Shown: in pieces, positions 14,284 to 16,639 of the stretch
Numbering within the stretch: position 1 is the first letter of the stretch
Layout: every line of letters starts with the position of its first letter
Notes under the pieces: generated by a model
The model's database searches: none
Told to the model about the DNA's origin: nothing
Seen by the model: only the letters and a program-made list of their open reading frames with translations
Position numbers and translations under genes: made by a program
Origin: CAZWSC01 sp964636385
GTDB taxonomy: Bacteria > Eisenbacteria > RBG-16-71-46 > CAIMUX01
Length of the DNA: 16,639 nucleotides
NCBI GenBank assembly: GCA_964636385.1
Contig: CAZWSC010000056.1
Coordinates: 1 to 16,639 of the forward strand
Direction: 5' to 3'

Positions 14284-14793
14284 ATGCAAGTCGAGAGCAA
14301 CGAGGTTCAGCGCCGGATACAGAGGTTCAGGGATGCCGCAAGGGAAGCCGGAATCAGGCTCACCCCGCAGCGTCTGGAGGTTTTCCGGGAACTGGCCTCG
14401 AGCGCCGAGCACCCGGATGCCGAAACGGTGTTCCGCGCCATACAGGCCCGCATGCCGACCGTCTCGCTGGACACCGTCTACCGGACTCTCTGGCGGCTCA
14501 AGGAGCTTGGACTAATCGACACACTCGGCCCCAGAAGGGAAACCGTCCGCTTCGACGCCAACCTAGAACGCCATCACCACCATGTCTGCGTCAGGTGCGG
14601 GCTGACCAGGGACTTCGTTGATGAGGATCTGGACCGCATCCAGACGCCGGCGAACGTTGAAGGCTTCGCGCGCATACTCGGCGCGCATGTGGAGATCCGC
14701 GGGATCTGCGATGAATGCGACAAGGAACAGGGCGGCGGGCCCCGCCCGGCCGGACCCAGGCGGCCAAGAAGCCCGGAAAGGAAGCAGCCATGA
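14284..14793 (+). CDS. perR: PerR-type peroxide-sensing regulator (Fur family)
   Basis: This 169-aa Fur-family repressor has an N-terminal winged helix containing LTPQRLEVFREL and VSLDTVYRTLWRLKELGLI. The dimerisation/metal domain follows. The structural zinc site is complete: Cys102-x2-Cys105 and Cys142-x2-Cys145. All five regulatory metal ligands of Bacillus PerR (H37, D85, H91, H93, D104) have equivalents at a constant offset of six: His43, Asp91, His97, His99 and Asp110. Asp110 (RDF), where Fur proteins usually have Glu, points to PerR. PerR senses H2O2 by Fe-catalysed oxidation of its His ligands and derepresses catalase. The tail (about 147-169) is a Pro/Arg-rich extension. The start at 14284 follows AGGA; upstream in-frame ATGs lie in non-coding sequence. 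The stop overlaps the katA start (ATGA). Confidence 0.92.
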   Translation: MQVESNEVQRRIQRFRDAAREAGIRLTPQRLEVFRELASSAEHPDAETVFRAIQARMPTVSLDTVYRTLWRLKELGLIDTLGPRRETVRFDANLERHHHHVCVRCGLTRDFVDEDLDRIQTPANVEGFARILGAHVEIRGICDECDKEQGGGPRPAGPRRPRSPERKQP

Positions 14794-16262
14794 GCACGAA
14801 GGACAGGAAGAAGCTCACAACCAACGCGGGCGCACCCGTGCCCGACAATCAGAATGTTGTCACCGCCGGCAAGCGCGGCCCCCAACTCCTCCAGGACGTG
14901 TGGTTCCTGGAGAAGCTGGCCCAGTTCGACAGGGAGGTGATCCCCGAGCGCCGTATGCACGCAAAGGGATCGGGGGCATTCGGCACATTCAAGGTGACCC
15001 ACGACATCACGAAGTACACCCGCGCGAAGATCTTCTCGGAGGTCGGGAAGAAGACCGACCTCTTTGTGCGCTTCTCCACAGTCGCGGGAGAGAGGGGCGC
15101 GGCTGATGCGGAGCGCGACATCCGCGGCTTCGCGATCAAGTTCTACACGGAGGAGGGTAACTGGGACCTGGTCGGCAACAACACGCCCGTGTTCTTCCTG
15201 CGGGACCCGCTCAAGTTCCCCGACCTGAACCACGCGGTGAAGCGCGATCCCCGAACCAACCTGCGCAGCGCTCGCAACAACTGGGACTTCTGGACACTGC
15301 TCCCAGAGGCGCTCCACCAGGTCACGATCACAATGAGCGACCGCGGCATCCCCCTCTCATACAGGCACATGCACGGCTACGGAAGCCACACCTTCAGCCT
15401 GATCAACGCCCGCAACGAGCGCACCTGGGTGAAATTCCACCTGCACACCCAGCAGGGGATCAAGAATCTGACCGACGCTGAGGCGGAGGCCGTTGTAGGC
15501 AAGTGCCGCGAAAGCCACCAGCGCGACCTCTACTACGCCATCGAGAAAGGCGACTTCCCCCGCTGGACGATGAAGATCCAGGTGATGACGGAGAAGGAGG
15601 CCGCAGAGTGCCCGTTCAACCCCTTCGACCTGACCAAGGTCTGGTCACAGAAGGAGTATCCGCTCATCGAGGTGGGTGTCCTGGAGCTCAACCGGAATCC
15701 CGAGAACTACTTCGCCGAGGTCGAGCAGGCAGCCTTCAATCCCGCGAATGTCGTCCCGGGGATCGGCTTCTCGCCCGACAAGATGCTGCAGGGCCGGCTG
15801 TTCTCATACGGGGACGCTCAGCGCTACAGGCTGGGTGTCAACCACCACCTGATCCCGGTGAACGCCCCCCGATGCCCGATGCACAGCTACCACCGCGATG
15901 GCGCAATGCGTGTCGACGGCAACCATGGCAGTACACTCGCCTACGAGCCCAACTCCTACGGCGAGTGGCAGGAGCAGCCCGACTTCTCGGAGCCACCGCT
16001 CGATCTCGAGGGCGCTGCAGGCCGCTGGGACCACCGCGAGGACGATGACTACTACACCCAGCCCGGAATGCTCTTCAGGCTGATGAGCCCGGAGCAGCAG
16101 CAGGTTCTCTTCGAGAACACGGCACGCGCCATGGGCGACGCTCCTGAAGAGATCAAGATCCGGCACGCGGCCAACTGCATGAAGGCCGACCCGGCATACG
16201 GCGAGGGCGTGGCGAAGGCGCTCGGGCTGCAACCGGACAGGGTGAAGGCGGCATCCAAGTAG
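14790..16262 (+). CDS. katA: Monofunctional heme catalase, clade-3 small-subunit type
   Basis: Catalase converts H2O2 to water and O2 in the cytoplasm. The 490-aa length is that of small-subunit (clade 3) enzymes. The catalytic His57 lies in ERRMHAKGSGAFG, the active-site Asn in GNNTPVFFLRD (N130/N131), and the heme-ligand Tyr340 in RLFSYGDAQ, matching the catalase proximal signature. The NADPH-fold region and the family C-terminus look complete. The ATG at 14790 overlaps the perR stop (ATGA) and is preceded by AAAGGAAG (14777-14784). A longer in-frame start at 14715 lies inside perR and gives no homologous sequence. Joint transcription with perR suggests a peroxide-inducible operon in which the repressor limits its own and the catalase's expression. 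Confidence 0.97.
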   Translation: MSTKDRKKLTTNAGAPVPDNQNVVTAGKRGPQLLQDVWFLEKLAQFDREVIPERRMHAKGSGAFGTFKVTHDITKYTRAKIFSEVGKKTDLFVRFSTVAGERGAADAERDIRGFAIKFYTEEGNWDLVGNNTPVFFLRDPLKFPDLNHAVKRDPRTNLRSARNNWDFWTLLPEALHQVTITMSDRGIPLSYRHMHGYGSHTFSLINARNERTWVKFHLHTQQGIKNLTDAEAEAVVGKCRESHQRDLYYAIEKGDFPRWTMKIQVMTEKEAAECPFNPFDLTKVWSQKEYPLIEVGVLELNRNPENYFAEVEQAAFNPANVVPGIGFSPDKMLQGRLFSYGDAQRYRLGVNHHLIPVNAPRCPMHSYHRDGAMRVDGNHGSTLAYEPNSYGEWQEQPDFSEPPLDLEGAAGRWDHREDDDYYTQPGMLFRLMSPEQQQVLFENTARAMGDAPEEIKIRHAANCMKADPAYGEGVAKALGLQPDRVKAASK

Positions 16263-16318
16263 TGTCGCTGTCAGATGTGACGCGGCCAGTTTCATGCACA
16301 GAAAGGGAGGGAGACAAG

Positions 16319-16639
16319 ATGAAGATCCTCGTACTCTTCTACTCCACGTACGGACACATATACCACCTTGCGAAGGCGATTGCGGAAGGGGCCCGGGAGG
16401 TGCCGGGGGCTGATGTTGTCATCAAGCGTGTCCCCGAAACACTGACGCCCGATGTCATCAAGGCGATGGGCGCTACGGAGGCTCAGAAGGCTTATCAGGA
16501 TGTGCCGGTCGCCTCGGTTGACGACCTCGCGGATGCGGATGCCGTCATCTTCGGCACACCGACCAGGTTCGGCAACATGGCCGGGCAGATGCGCCAGTTC
16601 CTGGATGCGACGGGCGGACTCTGGGCGAAGGGGAAGCTC
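16319..16639 (+). CDS. wrbA: WrbA-type NAD(P)H:quinone oxidoreductase (5' part, cut by window end)
   Basis: Only the first 107 residues are visible. They show the flavodoxin-like fold of the WrbA family. The N-terminal strand and phosphate loop KILVLFYSTYGHIYHLA bind FMN phosphate. The segment VIFGTPTRFGNMAGQMRQFLD is the conserved family signature. WrbA reduces quinones by two electrons, avoiding semiquinone radicals. The ATG at 16319 follows a strong GGGAGGG (16305-16311) and lies 56 nt after katA on the same strand, with no terminator between. It is therefore probably the third gene of the perR-katA oxidative-stress operon. The usual total length is about 200 aa. Confidence 0.93.
   Translation, partial: MKILVLFYSTYGHIYHLAKAIAEGAREVPGADVVIKRVPETLTPDVIKAMGATEAQKAYQDVPVASVDDLADADAVIFGTPTRFGNMAGQMRQFLDATGGLWAKGKL

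Noticed and set aside
1..16639. tRNA, rRNA or CRISPR array
   Set aside because: No cloverleaf, rRNA-like or regularly spaced repeat pattern was found; the window is almost wholly protein-coding.

Overview
This is a GC-rich (about 60-65% by eye), densely coded window from a Gram-negative-type bacterium. Signal-peptide proteins carry FlgD/T9SS-like C-terminal domains, an outer-membrane beta-barrel protein ends in Phe, and an Rnf operon is present. Together these suggest a deep branch of the FCB group (Eisenbacteria, Krumholzibacteria or Latescibacteria-like). That placement is inference; no rRNA is present to test it.

Region 1 (1-6053) is a complete Rnf operon in the order rnfC-D-G-E-A-B, followed by an RseC-family membrane protein. 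Rnf couples electron flow between ferredoxin and NAD to Na+ or H+ movement across the inner membrane. The genes are tightly packed (3-nt gaps and overlapping stop/start codons) except between rnfA and rnfB, where a 184-bp palindromic element is inserted. RnfB appears to have lost exactly one of its terminal [4Fe-4S] clusters. The flavinylation motifs of RnfD and RnfG both depart from the usual form.

Region 2 (6157-10350) holds a reverse-strand AAA ATPase/DUF4143 gene and, divergently, a large secreted M14 zinc carboxypeptidase. The peptidase has an immune-inhibitor-A/MAM-like module, an Fn3-like module and a FlgD-like tail, and it ends at a clear intrinsic terminator.

Region 3 (10434-11501) is a two-gene cassette with a near-consensus sigma-70 promoter. 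It encodes an unrecognised 145-aa protein, translationally coupled to an ArsR-like HTH + DUF2087 regulator.

Region 4 (13957 down to 11556, reverse strand) is a two-gene envelope operon: a PF13568-like outer-membrane barrel, then a secreted protein whose C-terminal domain matches that of the peptidase.

Region 5 (14221-16639) is an oxidative-stress operon. A PerR-type peroxide sensor retains all five regulatory metal ligands. It overlaps a clade-3 monofunctional catalase, which is followed by WrbA (cut by the window end). An aerotolerance module therefore lies near a typically anaerobic Rnf complex, which suggests an anaerobe or facultative organism that meets oxygen. No tRNA, rRNA, CRISPR array or transposase gene was seen.
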